This document shows positions 42,465-51,041 of a stretch of 59,737 bases of DNA, piece by piece. Origin of the DNA: Firmicutes bacterium CAG:646. Lineage in GTDB: Bacteria > Bacillota > Clostridia > Lachnospirales > Lachnospiraceae. Numbering within the stretch: the first letter of the stretch is position 1; every line of letters begins with the position of its first letter. The translations under genes and the position numbers were made by a program. The stretch spans positions 1 through 59,737 of the forward strand of contig HF995375.1 in NCBI GenBank assembly GCA_000432335.1, in the 5' to 3' direction. A model generated the notes under the pieces. It was given only the letters and a program-made list of their open reading frames with translations, was not told the DNA's origin and did not search any database.

Positions 42465-43258
42465 TGAAAAAAAATAATATGCTTCCGCGGATTTGTCGTG
42501 AGTGCGGGCGAACGTTTATGGGAGGACCGCGCGCCTGGTATTGCCCGGAATGCCGGGAAGGGAGAAGAAAAAAAGCAGAAAAGGAATTCAGGGAACGAAG
42601 AAGAGCTGGTAAAGTAATACCAAACGGATCGCTTATAAAGTGCGAAATTTGCGGGAAAGAAATGATTAAAAATGGAGGCTTACACCGGTTTTGTGATGAG
42701 TGTGCAAAGATCCATCTAAAGGAGATCGATAATGCACAGTCGCTGAGTTGGAAACGCGAAAACCCGGAAAAAGTAAAAGAATCAAAACGTAAAGCTTCGA
42801 AAAGGCGCTGCGCGGAGCCTGGAAAAGAATCAGGGCGTGTAGGAGTAAGATGGGACAAAGGAAAAAGACGATGGAGAGCGTATATAAATTTTAAAGGGAA
42901 GCAATATCTATTATTGCAGACAAGCGATAAAGATAGGGCGATTCAAATTCGCAACGAAGCAGAAGATGTTATAAAAAATGGAAACTTTGAGACGTGGATA
43001 AAAATGAAAAGAGGAAAAATGGATAAAATAATAGACTTGATTCAGGATGCCCTTAAATATGAAGACTATAATTTTAGAATCAATTTAATTATAGCTGGTT
43101 TGATATCAGAAGAAAATAATGATACATCCGAAAAAGAAAAACAGAATCGGGAGTGGTTGGAGGAAATCAAAAAGTTTTGCGATTGCTACGACGGAGAAAA
43201 GAAAGAGTATATTGCACATATCAAAGAAACGATAGAAAGATTTTTGAAATCAAATTAG
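42461..43258 (+). CDS. Zinc-ribbon protein with AP2-like DNA-binding domain
   Basis: 265-residue basic protein. Two Cys4-type zinc ribbons come first (CRECGRTF...CPEC at about 12-33 and CEICGKEM...CDEC at about 62-83). A basic linker leads to GVRWDKGKRRWRAYINFKGK near residue 127, which has the strand spacing of AP2/integrase-type DNA-binding domains found in phage homing endonucleases. The C-terminal 90 residues are helical and acidic. No HNH or GIY-YIG nuclease motif is visible, so it may be a nuclease-free regulator. Confidence in the AP2 match is moderate. Confidence 0.65.
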   Translation: MMKKNNMLPRICRECGRTFMGGPRAWYCPECREGRRKKAEKEFRERRRAGKVIPNGSLIKCEICGKEMIKNGGLHRFCDECAKIHLKEIDNAQSLSWKRENPEKVKESKRKASKRRCAEPGKESGRVGVRWDKGKRRWRAYINFKGKQYLLLQTSDKDRAIQIRNEAEDVIKNGNFETWIKMKRGKMDKIIDLIQDALKYEDYNFRINLIIAGLISEENNDTSEKEKQNREWLEEIKKFCDCYDGEKKEYIAHIKETIERFLKSN

Positions 43259-43292
43259 ACAAAAAAGATTATACACTGAGAGCATAACGAAT

Positions 43293-43392
43293 CCCCGGAG
43301 CTTGCACTCCGGGGAAAAATATTGTATCATCTTACGGGCGTTGCAATAGTAGTCCCCTTTTTATCCCCTTTTTTAAAAATAAAGGGGATAAA
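43293..43392. repeat. Hairpin and inverted repeats at island end
   Basis: Two structures: a perfect 8-bp stem CCCCGGAG/CTCCGGGG (43293-43314) without a T-run, and TATCCCCTTT/AAAGGGGATA (about 43362-43390) with an AT-rich loop, preceded by a partial direct copy GTCCCCTTTTT. They separate the phage-like genes from the XRE regulator. They could be recombination or operator sites. Confidence 0.5.
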
Positions 43393-43477
43393 AGTACCAG
43401 AAACACCTTATATATAGGCGTTTTTGAGAAGGACTAAAGTTTTATAAAAAAAATCTTAAGAAAATAGGGAAATAGTT

Positions 43478-43849
43478 ATGCAAAACAGGATAAAAAAGCT
43501 GAGAGAGCAAAAACATATTACCCAAACTGTATTAGCTGTAGAAGTTGGATGCTCCCAAAATGTGATCAGTAAAATTGAGAATGGGAAGTGTGATCCCAAA
43601 AGCAGTGTTCTGGCGGAAATAGCGGATTATTTTGATGTGTCGGTAGATTACCTTCTGGGCAGGACAAAGAACAAATATTTATATGAAGCGTATCTGGGAA
43701 ACAGAGAAAAGTTGGAGCTGTATAGAGAATATGTAAATGGATACGCCCAGCTGAGTAAAGAGAGTAGAAACATGGTAGATGCTTTAGTTCATCATCTGGA
43801 AGAATTAGAGAAAAACAAAATGGAAAAGCAGAAGGAAAAACGGATGTGA
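43478..43849 (+). CDS. XRE-family helix-turn-helix regulator
   Basis: 123-residue protein. Residues 1-60 are a Cro/CI-type HTH (LREQKHITQTVLAVEVGCSQ then NVISKIENGK), followed by DVSVDYLLGRT, the usual end of the XRE fold. A charged helical tail of about 60 residues could mediate dimerisation. It precedes the GH13 gene, whose promoter carries a long palindrome within 30 bp of this gene's end, so it may control that gene or be the last gene of the island. Confidence 0.85.
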   Translation: MQNRIKKLREQKHITQTVLAVEVGCSQNVISKIENGKCDPKSSVLAEIADYFDVSVDYLLGRTKNKYLYEAYLGNREKLELYREYVNGYAQLSKESRNMVDALVHHLEELEKNKMEKQKEKRM

Positions 43850-43854
43850 ATATC

Positions 43855-43882
43855 TTGTGTTTTTTGGGGGGTATGGTACAAT
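43855..43882 (+). promoter_or_regulatory. Probable promoter of the GH13 gene
   Basis: TTGTGT and TACAAT separated by 16 bp; the -10 lies inside a 31-bp palindrome. Confidence 0.5.
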
Positions 43883-43905
43883 GAACACGTAGTGTGAATT
43901 GTACC
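43875..43905. promoter_or_regulatory. 31-bp palindromic operator candidate
   Basis: GGTACAAT and ATTGTACC arms with inner ACAC/GTGT around GTA. It covers the -10 and the expected start point, so a bound dimer would block initiation; as RNA it could also fold into a hairpin. Confidence 0.6.
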
Positions 43906-43989
43906 ATTGCGCATAAGCGTTTTCTTCTGAACAGCAGAAATTCGCTGCGCATAAAGTATATATCCAAAATACACGGGAAGGATCGGACC

Positions 43990-45915
43990 ATGAAGGCAAG
44001 AAAAAAGAAAAAATTAAAAAAACAGAGAGTGGAGCGGGCAAATGTCGAGAAGAAAGAAGAGCAGATTCTAAAAAAGGAAATACGAGAAGACGTATTTGAA
44101 ATCAGGATGTCCCGTCATTACGAGGAATTGAAGTGGCTTTACTGTGAACTATATCCAGGGCAGCAGTGGGCGTTTGAAGACCTCTGCAGGAATCTGGAAA
44201 ATATGTATAGAGCAAGGAAGGATGCTCTGAAGGAGCTGGACCGGAAGCGGGAAGCTTGTTCTGACTGGTATAAAAAGAATGATATTCTGGGAATGATGAT
44301 GTACGTGGATGCATTTGCAGGAAATCTTAAGGGAGTAAAGGAAAAGCTGGATTATATTCAGGAGTGTAAGGTGAATTATTTGCATCTTATGCCGCTTTTG
44401 GAGTCTCCTGAGGGAAAAAGCGATGGGGGCTACGCTGTATCGGATTTTCGGAAGGTTCAGCCGGAATTGGGAACCATGGAGGATCTGGAGGATTTGGCAG
44501 ATGAATGCCGTTTAAGAGGTATCAGTCTGTGTCTGGATTTTGTCATGAATCATACGTCAGAGGATCATGCGTGGGCGCTGAGAGCCAGAGCTGGTGAGAA
44601 AGAATATATGGATCGGTATTATTTCTATGATAATTACGATGTGCCGGAGCAGTTTGAGCAGACGGTTCCGCAGGTATTTCCCACTACGGCTCCAGGAAAT
44701 TTCACCTGGCTTCCAGACAGGAACCAATTTGTGATGACTACTTTTTATCCGTATCAGTGGGATCTGAATTATTGGAATCCTGTAGTATTTAATGAAATGA
44801 TTTATAATATGCTGAATCTCACCAATAAGGGAATCGATGTAATACGGATTGATGCAGTTCCCTACATATGGAAACAGTTAGGGACAAACTGTCGGAATCT
44901 TCCTCAGGTACATACGATTGTGCGTATGATGCGTATGATCAGTGAAATCGTGTGTCCGGGCGTACTTCTTCTGGGAGAAGTGGTGATGGAACCGGAGAAG
45001 GTAGTTCCTTACTTTGGAAGTGTGGAGAAGCCGGAATGCCATATGTTGTATAATGTGACAACAATGGCAACGACATGGAATACGGTAGCTACCAGGGATG
45101 CAAGGCTTCTGAGAAGACAGATGGATATTGTAAATGGGCTGCCTAAGCAGTATGTATTTTTAAATTATCTCCGTTGCCACGACGATATTGGCTGGGGGCT
45201 GGATTATGAATGGCTGAAACAGTTCGGGATCGATCAGGTGGCTCATAAAAAATATCTTAGTGACTTTTTTACAGGGAAATTCCCAGGATCTTTCGGAAGA
45301 GGGGAACTGTATAATGCAGATCCGACCTCCGGCGATGCTCGGCAGTGTGGAACAACGGCTTCTTTGTGCGGGATAGAAAAAGCAGCTTATGAAAAAGATG
45401 AAAAAGCCCTTGAAAAGGCGGTGCGTCTGGATCTGATGCTCCATGCATATATGCTGACACAGGCAGGAATCCCGGTTATTTACAGCGGCGATGAAATTGG
45501 TCAGGAAAATGATTACACCTACCATGAAAATCTGAAAAAATGTGATGATTCCCGCTATCTTCACCGGGGAAAGTTCCAGTGGGAGAAGGCGCAGCTTCGC
45601 CATACAGAGGGAAGTATTCAGCGGGAAATCTTCCAGGGAATCCATAAATTAGAAACATTGAGAGCTGCTCATGCAGTTTTTGAAGGGGACGCCGTTTGCT
45701 ATACCATAGATGCCTGGGATGATTCAATTCTGGCGCTGGTAAAAGAAAAAAACGGAGAGAAGCTGGTGGCTTTGTTTAATTTCAGTGAATATGATAAGGT
45801 TGCCTGGATCAACGAGGAAGACGGTATGTATCGGGATCTGATCACCGGAAGAGAAATGGAAGCAAGGGGCGTACAGATTCCGGCATACGGCTGTTACTGG
45901 CTGTTAAAAGAGTAG
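43990..45915 (+). CDS. Amylosucrase-like GH13 enzyme
   Basis: 641-residue alpha-amylase superfamily protein. A Lys-rich N-terminus and helical domain (about 30-115) precede the barrel. The four GH13 regions are DFVMNHTS near 197, GIDVIRIDAVPYIW near 283 (nucleophile Asp), LLLGEVVMEP near 326 (acid/base Glu) and YLRCHDDIGW near 394. This pattern, especially IRIDAVPYIW and RCHDD, is that of amylosucrase and related sucrose/trehalose-type enzymes. There is no signal peptide, so it works in the cytosol, possibly on sucrose or a glucoside. A longer frame from 43894 is rejected as it lies in the promoter region. Confidence 0.88.
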   Translation: MKARKKKKLKKQRVERANVEKKEEQILKKEIREDVFEIRMSRHYEELKWLYCELYPGQQWAFEDLCRNLENMYRARKDALKELDRKREACSDWYKKNDILGMMMYVDAFAGNLKGVKEKLDYIQECKVNYLHLMPLLESPEGKSDGGYAVSDFRKVQPELGTMEDLEDLADECRLRGISLCLDFVMNHTSEDHAWALRARAGEKEYMDRYYFYDNYDVPEQFEQTVPQVFPTTAPGNFTWLPDRNQFVMTTFYPYQWDLNYWNPVVFNEMIYNMLNLTNKGIDVIRIDAVPYIWKQLGTNCRNLPQVHTIVRMMRMISEIVCPGVLLLGEVVMEPEKVVPYFGSVEKPECHMLYNVTTMATTWNTVATRDARLLRRQMDIVNGLPKQYVFLNYLRCHDDIGWGLDYEWLKQFGIDQVAHKKYLSDFFTGKFPGSFGRGELYNADPTSGDARQCGTTASLCGIEKAAYEKDEKALEKAVRLDLMLHAYMLTQAGIPVIYSGDEIGQENDYTYHENLKKCDDSRYLHRGKFQWEKAQLRHTEGSIQREIFQGIHKLETLRAAHAVFEGDAVCYTIDAWDDSILALVKEKNGEKLVALFNFSEYDKVAWINEEDGMYRDLITGREMEARGVQIPAYGCYWLLKE

Positions 45916-45939
45916 GATTAGCTTTATAACAACAAATTA

Positions 45940-45966
45940 TTAGCACTCACTTAAAATGAGTGCTAA
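45940..45966. promoter_or_regulatory. CIRCE element (HrcA operator)
   Basis: Exact consensus TTAGCACTC-N9-GAGTGCTAA. It sits 8 bp upstream of the -35 box of the htpG promoter. Confidence 0.95.
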
Positions 45967-45973
45967 TTTTATC

Positions 45974-46002
45974 TTGACATTTCTTTTGGAGCGTATTACT
46001 AT
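45974..46002 (+). promoter_or_regulatory. Sigma-A promoter of htpG
   Basis: TTGACA, 17 bp, TACTAT. The start codon lies about 60 nt further on. Confidence 0.78.
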
Positions 46003-46067
46003 AAGATTCAGTGAAGGGAATATCCCTTAAGAATATGATGATAATACAAAAAGGAGTGTGTGTGACC

Positions 46068-48119
46068 ATGGGAGCAAGACATGGCAATTTATCAATTAAC
46101 AGTGACAATATTTTTCCAATTATAAAAAAATGGCTGTATTCAGACCACGATATTTTTGTGAGAGAGCTGGTTTCTAATGGCTGTGACGCTATCACGAAGC
46201 TGAAAAAATTGGAAGTGATGGGAGAGTATACGTTCCCGGAAAATTATAAGAACAAGATTCAGGTTATTGTAAATCCAGAAAAGAAAACCCTTAAGTTTAT
46301 CGATACTGGTATCGGTATGACGGCAGACGAAGTGGAAGAGTATATTACGCAGATCGCATTTTCCGGCGCAACACAGTTTTTAGAGAAGTATAAAGATAAA
46401 ACCAACGAAGATCAGATCATTGGACATTTTGGTTTGGGATTCTATTCTGCATTTATGGTAGCAGACGAAGTGCACATTGACACGCTGTCTTATAAAGAAG
46501 GGGCTGTTCCGGTACATTGGGAATGTGACGGCGGCACAGAGTATGATATGCAGGATGGCGATAAGACTACCATCGGTACAGAAATCACTCTGTTTTTGAA
46601 TGAAGAGAGTGTGGAATTTGCAAATGAATATCGAGTGAGAGAGGTTTTGGAAAAATACTGTTCTTTCATGCCGGTAGAGATTTTCCTCTCCAAAGAAAAT
46701 GCAGAGCAGGAATATGAGACAATCGACGAATCCGAATTGAGAGAAGACGATGTAGTTGTAGAGCATATTCATGAAGATGCAAAAACAGAAGAAAAAGAGA
46801 ATGAAAATGGTGAGAAGGAAGTTGTAGAAGTTTCTCCAGCGAGAGAGCGTGTGAAGATCAACAAACGTCCGGTATCTCTCAGCGACATCCATCCGCTGTG
46901 GATGAAACATCCTAATGAGTGTACCGATGAGGAATACAAAGCATTCTACAGAAAAGTATTCATGGATTATAAGGAGCCTCTGTTCTGGATTCATCTGAAT
47001 ATGGATTATCCGTTTAATCTGAAAGGTATTCTGTATTTCCCGAAAATCAATACAGAGTATGATTCCATCGAGGGAACGATCAAGCTGTATAACAATCAGG
47101 TATTTATCGCAGATAATATCAAAGAAGTTATTCCAGAATTTTTGATGTTGTTAAAAGGTGTGATCGACTGTCCGGATCTGCCGCTGAACGTATCCAGAAG
47201 CGCGCTGCAAAATGATGGATTTGTAAAGAAGATTTCTGATTATATCAGCAAGAAAGTTGCAGACAAGCTCACTGGTATGTGTAAGACAGCAAGAGAAGAT
47301 TATGAAAAATATTGGGATGATATCAACCCATTTATCAAATTTGGCTGCATCAAAGACAGCAAATTTGCAGATAAGATGAATGATTATATTCTCTTTAAGA
47401 ATCTGGACAACAAGTATCTGACTCTGAAAGACTGTATTGAGGCAAACAAGAAGGAAGAGCCGGAGCAGGCACAGGAAACTACAGAAGAGACAGCAGAAAA
47501 GAAAGACGACAGTAAAGAAGAGAAAGAAAAGACTACAATCTTCTATGTGACTGATGAGGTTCAGCAGAGCCAGTACATTAATATGTTCAAAGAAGAGGGT
47601 ATGGATGCAGTAATTCTGAAACATAATATCGATTCTGCTTTCATCACACATCTGGAGCAGAGAAATGAAGAATTGAAATTCCAGAGAATTGACGCAGATC
47701 TGACAGATAATTTCAAAGAAGAGGGAGAAGATCTGAAGGAACTGACAGAAACGCTGGGAGACGTATTTAAAAAGACTCTGCATCAGGATAAGCTGGATGT
47801 GAAAGTAGAGAAACTGAAAAATGAGAATATTTCCTCTATGATGACGCTGTCTGAGGAGAGCCGCCGTATGCAGGATATGATGAAGATGTACGGTATGGAT
47901 GCCAATATGTTCGGCGATACGCAGACAACGCTGGTGCTGAATGCAAATCATCCACTGGTAAAATATGTGGCAGAGCACAAAGAAGATACAGAAAATGTTC
48001 CAGTAATCTGCGAACAGCTTTATGATCTGGCAATGATGGCGCATAAGCAGCTGAACCCCGATGAAATGACAAGATTCATTGAGAGAAGTAATAAGATCCT
48101 GCTGATGCTGGCAAAATAA
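46068..48119 (+). CDS. htpG: Chaperone HtpG (Hsp90)
   Basis: 683-residue Hsp90. The N-terminal GHKL ATPase has FVRELVSNGCDAITKLKKLE near 32, DTGIGM near 83 and GHFGLGFYSAFMVAD near 123. The middle domain carries NVSRSALQ near 385, and a charged linker (EEPEQAQETTEETAEKKDDS) near 465 is specific to this lineage. The start at 46068 fits GARHGNLSINSDNIF. The upstream CIRCE element predicts HrcA repression and heat induction. The gene is longer than the E. coli protein by about 60 residues. Confidence 0.95.
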   Translation: MGARHGNLSINSDNIFPIIKKWLYSDHDIFVRELVSNGCDAITKLKKLEVMGEYTFPENYKNKIQVIVNPEKKTLKFIDTGIGMTADEVEEYITQIAFSGATQFLEKYKDKTNEDQIIGHFGLGFYSAFMVADEVHIDTLSYKEGAVPVHWECDGGTEYDMQDGDKTTIGTEITLFLNEESVEFANEYRVREVLEKYCSFMPVEIFLSKENAEQEYETIDESELREDDVVVEHIHEDAKTEEKENENGEKEVVEVSPARERVKINKRPVSLSDIHPLWMKHPNECTDEEYKAFYRKVFMDYKEPLFWIHLNMDYPFNLKGILYFPKINTEYDSIEGTIKLYNNQVFIADNIKEVIPEFLMLLKGVIDCPDLPLNVSRSALQNDGFVKKISDYISKKVADKLTGMCKTAREDYEKYWDDINPFIKFGCIKDSKFADKMNDYILFKNLDNKYLTLKDCIEANKKEEPEQAQETTEETAEKKDDSKEEKEKTTIFYVTDEVQQSQYINMFKEEGMDAVILKHNIDSAFITHLEQRNEELKFQRIDADLTDNFKEEGEDLKELTETLGDVFKKTLHQDKLDVKVEKLKNENISSMMTLSEESRRMQDMMKMYGMDANMFGDTQTTLVLNANHPLVKYVAEHKEDTENVPVICEQLYDLAMMAHKQLNPDEMTRFIERSNKILLMLAK

Positions 48120-48126
48120 GAAAGGT

Positions 48127-48155
48127 TTGACTTTATCTCGGCATAGTGTTAGACT
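48127..48155 (+). promoter_or_regulatory. Sigma-A promoter of trpS
   Basis: TTGACT, 17 bp, TAGACT. The expected start point near 48162 supports the ATG at 48222 over an in-frame ATG at 48156. Confidence 0.6.
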
Positions 48156-48221
48156 ATGAAGAAACGAAAGGTGTTGCTGGGAACAGTAACCGAAATATTC
48201 AGAATATGCGAGGTAAGGGAA

Positions 48222-49226
48222 ATGATCAATGATAAAAAAGTGCTTTTCAGCGGTATGCAGGCCACCGGTAATCTGACTCTGGGTAATTATCTGGGAGCGC
48301 TGAAAAACTGGGTGACATTGAGTGATGAATATGAGTGTTTTTACAGCGTGGTAGATATGCATTCCATCACCGTGCGTCAGGATCCGGCAACGCTCAGAAA
48401 ACGTGCCCGGGCGCTGTTGACTTTATATATTGCGGCAGGTCTTGATCCAGAGAAAAATTGTATTTATTATCAGTCTCACGTATCCGGTCATGCGGAGCTG
48501 GCATGGATCCTGAACTGTTTTACTTATATGGGTGAATTGAACCGTATGACACAGTTTAAGGATAAGTCTGCAAAGCATGCAGATAACATCAATGCGGGAT
48601 TGTTTACTTATCCGGTTTTGATGGCGGCAGATATTCTGCTGTATCAGGCGGATGTGGTTCCAGTGGGCATCGATCAGATGCAGCATCTGGAACTGACAAG
48701 AGATATCGCTACCCGTTTCAATAATATTTACGGCGATGTATTTACGATTCCAGATGCTTATATCGGTAAGGTGGGAGCAAAGATCATGAGCCTTCAGGAC
48801 CCGGCAAAGAAAATGTCTAAGTCTGATGAGAATCCGAATGGAAGTATTTATCTGATGGATGATCCTGATACCATCATGCGAAAATGCAAACGTGCGGTGA
48901 CAGATTCCGAAGCCTGTGTGGCTTATCGTGACGAGCAGCCGGGAGTCAAGAATCTGATCGATATCTACAGCGCATGCACCGGCAAGACTCGGGCAGAAGT
49001 TGTAAGAGAGTTTGAGGGAAGAGGCTATGGCGACTTTAAGATGGCAGTGGGCGAATCTGTTATCAGCGTATTGAAACCACTTCAGGATCGTGTCAAAGAG
49101 TTGGAAAAAGATAAGAGCTATATCGACAGTGTGATTAAAAATAATAGCGAAAAGGCACAGTATTTTGCTAACAAGACATTGCGGAAAGTACAGAAAAAAG
49201 TAGGATTTCCTGAGAGAATCCGTTAA
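48222..49226 (+). CDS. trpS: Tryptophanyl-tRNA synthetase
   Basis: 334-residue class I synthetase that charges tRNA-Trp. The HIGH-like motif is TGNLTLGNYLGALKNW near residue 16 and the KMSKS motif is KKMSKSDEN near 200. GIDQMQHLELTRDIATRFN near 148 is typical of TrpRS. Its leader is only about 60 nt, too short for a T-box. Confidence 0.96.
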   Translation: MINDKKVLFSGMQATGNLTLGNYLGALKNWVTLSDEYECFYSVVDMHSITVRQDPATLRKRARALLTLYIAAGLDPEKNCIYYQSHVSGHAELAWILNCFTYMGELNRMTQFKDKSAKHADNINAGLFTYPVLMAADILLYQADVVPVGIDQMQHLELTRDIATRFNNIYGDVFTIPDAYIGKVGAKIMSLQDPAKKMSKSDENPNGSIYLMDDPDTIMRKCKRAVTDSEACVAYRDEQPGVKNLIDIYSACTGKTRAEVVREFEGRGYGDFKMAVGESVISVLKPLQDRVKELEKDKSYIDSVIKNNSEKAQYFANKTLRKVQKKVGFPERIR

Positions 49227-49251
49227 ATCACTTTTTATCCGTTGAAAATGG

Positions 49252-49297
49252 AAAATGGCAGTTGGTTGGAAATGTTCCGACAACTGCCATTTTTTTG
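49252..49297 (+). terminator. Terminator of trpS
   Basis: Stem of 13 bp (AAAATGGCAGTTG with CAACTGCCATTTT) and a long loop, ending in a T7 run. Confidence 0.92.
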
Positions 49298-49339
49298 TGT
49301 GCTTTGCGATTGTTATTGTTATACTGGATTTTAAGAGCT

Positions 49340-49834
49340 TTATACCGCCCGGATTCTGGGAACTTCCGCTACGTGCAGGTATTTGCTGATGCATTTTACT
49401 AGAAGGTCATGATCGGATACGTGATCCAGACCGGATACAGCGATAGTTCCAATTACGCCAACTTCTTCGACACGAATGGGGAAACCGCCTCCGCATGCAG
49501 CGTATTCTCTGGGATCAAGGAATCGCTCTTCCATATTTTCCTGAGACTGGCGCAGATCCATATAAAAACGCAGGCTGCTCTGTTCGGTAACCCGCACAGT
49601 ATTTTCCTTTCGTGTCAGCCACTGTTCATTATATAAAGTGGTGCCGTCCATGCCGTACTGAAATACGGTATAGCCGTTGTTTAAGCGGATCCGCAGGGTG
49701 ATAGATACGCCCAATCTTCGGGCTTCCATCACGATCATGGTACCCAGCTCCCAGGCGTCAGCGTTGGTAAAACTGGAAAATTGAAGGATTTCTTCCTGTA
49801 TCTCTAAAACGTTTCCAAGTTCTTCTACTGTCAT
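49340..49834 (-). CDS. UPF0303/HbpS-like family protein
   Basis: 164-residue protein of the heme-degrading/HbpS-GlcG-like fold group, UPF0303 branch. Motifs are ITLRIRLNNGYTVFQYGMDG near residue 50, FYMDLRQSQENMEERF near 92 and AACGGGFPIRVEEVGVIGTI near 112. Members are cytosolic; binding of small ligands has been suggested but function is unsettled. The second ATG (49834) is chosen because AGGAGG is 7 nt upstream. Confidence 0.83.
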   Translation of the reverse strand: MTVEELGNVLEIQEEILQFSSFTNADAWELGTMIVMEARRLGVSITLRIRLNNGYTVFQYGMDGTTLYNEQWLTRKENTVRVTEQSSLRFYMDLRQSQENMEERFLDPREYAACGGGFPIRVEEVGVIGTIAVSGLDHVSDHDLLVKCISKYLHVAEVPRIRAV

Positions 49835-49936
49835 ATACATCCCTCCTAAGATTTAATAGCATTATTATAGATCTTTTTTATGATTTTTTCAAATTTTAAT
49901 TGAATGTCGTACCGCGTGCTTATCGTGGCTGAAATG

Positions 49937-50860
49937 TTACGGGAAAAATCGTTCCATGTCTGCGGGCAAAGGGGCAGTAAAGGACATTTTTTCTCCGGTA
50001 ACAGGGTGAAAAAATTCCAGTGAGAAAGAGTGAAGCGCCTGCCGTTTCATTAATTGGGTGGAAGGGTTGTAAAGGGTATCTCCGATCAGAGGATGTCCGA
50101 GATAAGTCATGTGTACTCGAATCTGGTGAGTGCGTCCCGTTTCCAACTGTAACTTTGCCAGAGAAATTCCCTGGGGAGGAAAGCCGTCCTGCTGAGGGAA
50201 AGTTCCGTTAGGAGCGAAAGCTAGCCGTTGATAATGGGTGACAGCGTGTTCGCCGCGCTCAAAGTCCACCTGACGGGTGATCAGGGAGTCGGCAGTGCGG
50301 GCGATAGGAGCCGAGACGGTTCCTTGTTCTGAAAGTTCCCCTTCTACAAGGGCAAGATAGGTTCGATGGATTTTGCGTTCTTTCATCTGCTGGGAGAGGA
50401 GAGCGCCGCTTAGCATATTTTTGGCAAGAATCAAGAGTCCCGTGGTATCGCGATCCAGACGATTGATACAGCGGAAAACAAAGGGCTTTCCCTGGGAGGC
50501 ATAATACCAGGCAACTCCGTTGGCAAGGGTATTTTCATAATTGCCGATGGAGGGATGAACCGGGGTATCTGCTGCTTTATTCAAAATTAAAAGGTCTTCG
50601 TCCTCGTATACAATATTCAGAGGAAGAGGAACAGGCACGATATTTTCTGAAGATTCTTCTTCGATAAGACGAACAGTGAGCAGATCGCCAGCCTGTAGTT
50701 TCTGATAAGAAAGGGCGGGGGCGTCATTTAAAAGAAGCGAGTCACTGTGCTGCTTGATCCAGGTACGGATGTGCCGGGAATACCCTTTTCCAGCGAGAAA
50801 GTCGCGGATGGCTTTTGATTCCTGTTCTTTGGTGATCTGGTACGTTAAAATACGATTCAT
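49937..50860 (-). CDS. RluA-family rRNA/tRNA pseudouridine synthase
   Basis: 307-residue enzyme. An N-terminal S4-like RNA-binding region (FLAGKGYSRHIRTWIK, residues about 20-80) precedes the catalytic domain with CINRLDRDTTGLLILAKN near 135, whose Asp is the nucleophile, and LETGRTHQIRVHMTYLGHPL near 240. RluA/RluD type; target uridines unknown. The start follows CAGGAG. Confidence 0.93.
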   Translation of the reverse strand: MNRILTYQITKEQESKAIRDFLAGKGYSRHIRTWIKQHSDSLLLNDAPALSYQKLQAGDLLTVRLIEEESSENIVPVPLPLNIVYEDEDLLILNKAADTPVHPSIGNYENTLANGVAWYYASQGKPFVFRCINRLDRDTTGLLILAKNMLSGALLSQQMKERKIHRTYLALVEGELSEQGTVSAPIARTADSLITRQVDFERGEHAVTHYQRLAFAPNGTFPQQDGFPPQGISLAKLQLETGRTHQIRVHMTYLGHPLIGDTLYNPSTQLMKRQALHSFSLEFFHPVTGEKMSFTAPLPADMERFFP

Positions 50861-50947
50861 GGTAAACTCCTGCGTTCTCATATTAGGGCAAGGGATGCCC
50901 CTGACATCTTTATATTATTATATTTTTTTTTGTTTGGGAAGAAATAA

Positions 50948-50976
50948 TTGTAGAATTTCAAAAAATATGTTAAAAT
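50948..50976 (+). promoter_or_regulatory. Promoter of the lactonase-like gene
   Basis: TTGTAG, 17 bp, TAAAAT, in the divergent intergenic region. Confidence 0.6.
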
Positions 50977-51041
50977 GAGGAACAGATAAGTCAGAACTAA
51001 AAAGAAGCATTACAAATTTAGCCGGAAAGGGTGGGATGATT

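Noticed and set aside
43293..43314. Rho-independent terminator after the zinc-ribbon gene
   Set aside because: The stem is strong, but it is followed by A residues, not T, on both strands; recorded as a repeat instead.
48156..48221. T-box riboswitch or longer N-terminus for trpS
   Set aside because: The promoter at 48127-48155 leaves about 60 nt of leader, too short for a T-box, and the upstream ATG would lie at or before the transcription start.
47151..48362. 403-codon open frame on the minus strand opposite htpG
   Set aside because: It is antisense to a clear Hsp90 gene, rich in Phe/Leu/His/Cys as expected of complementary reading, with no ribosome binding site or domain.
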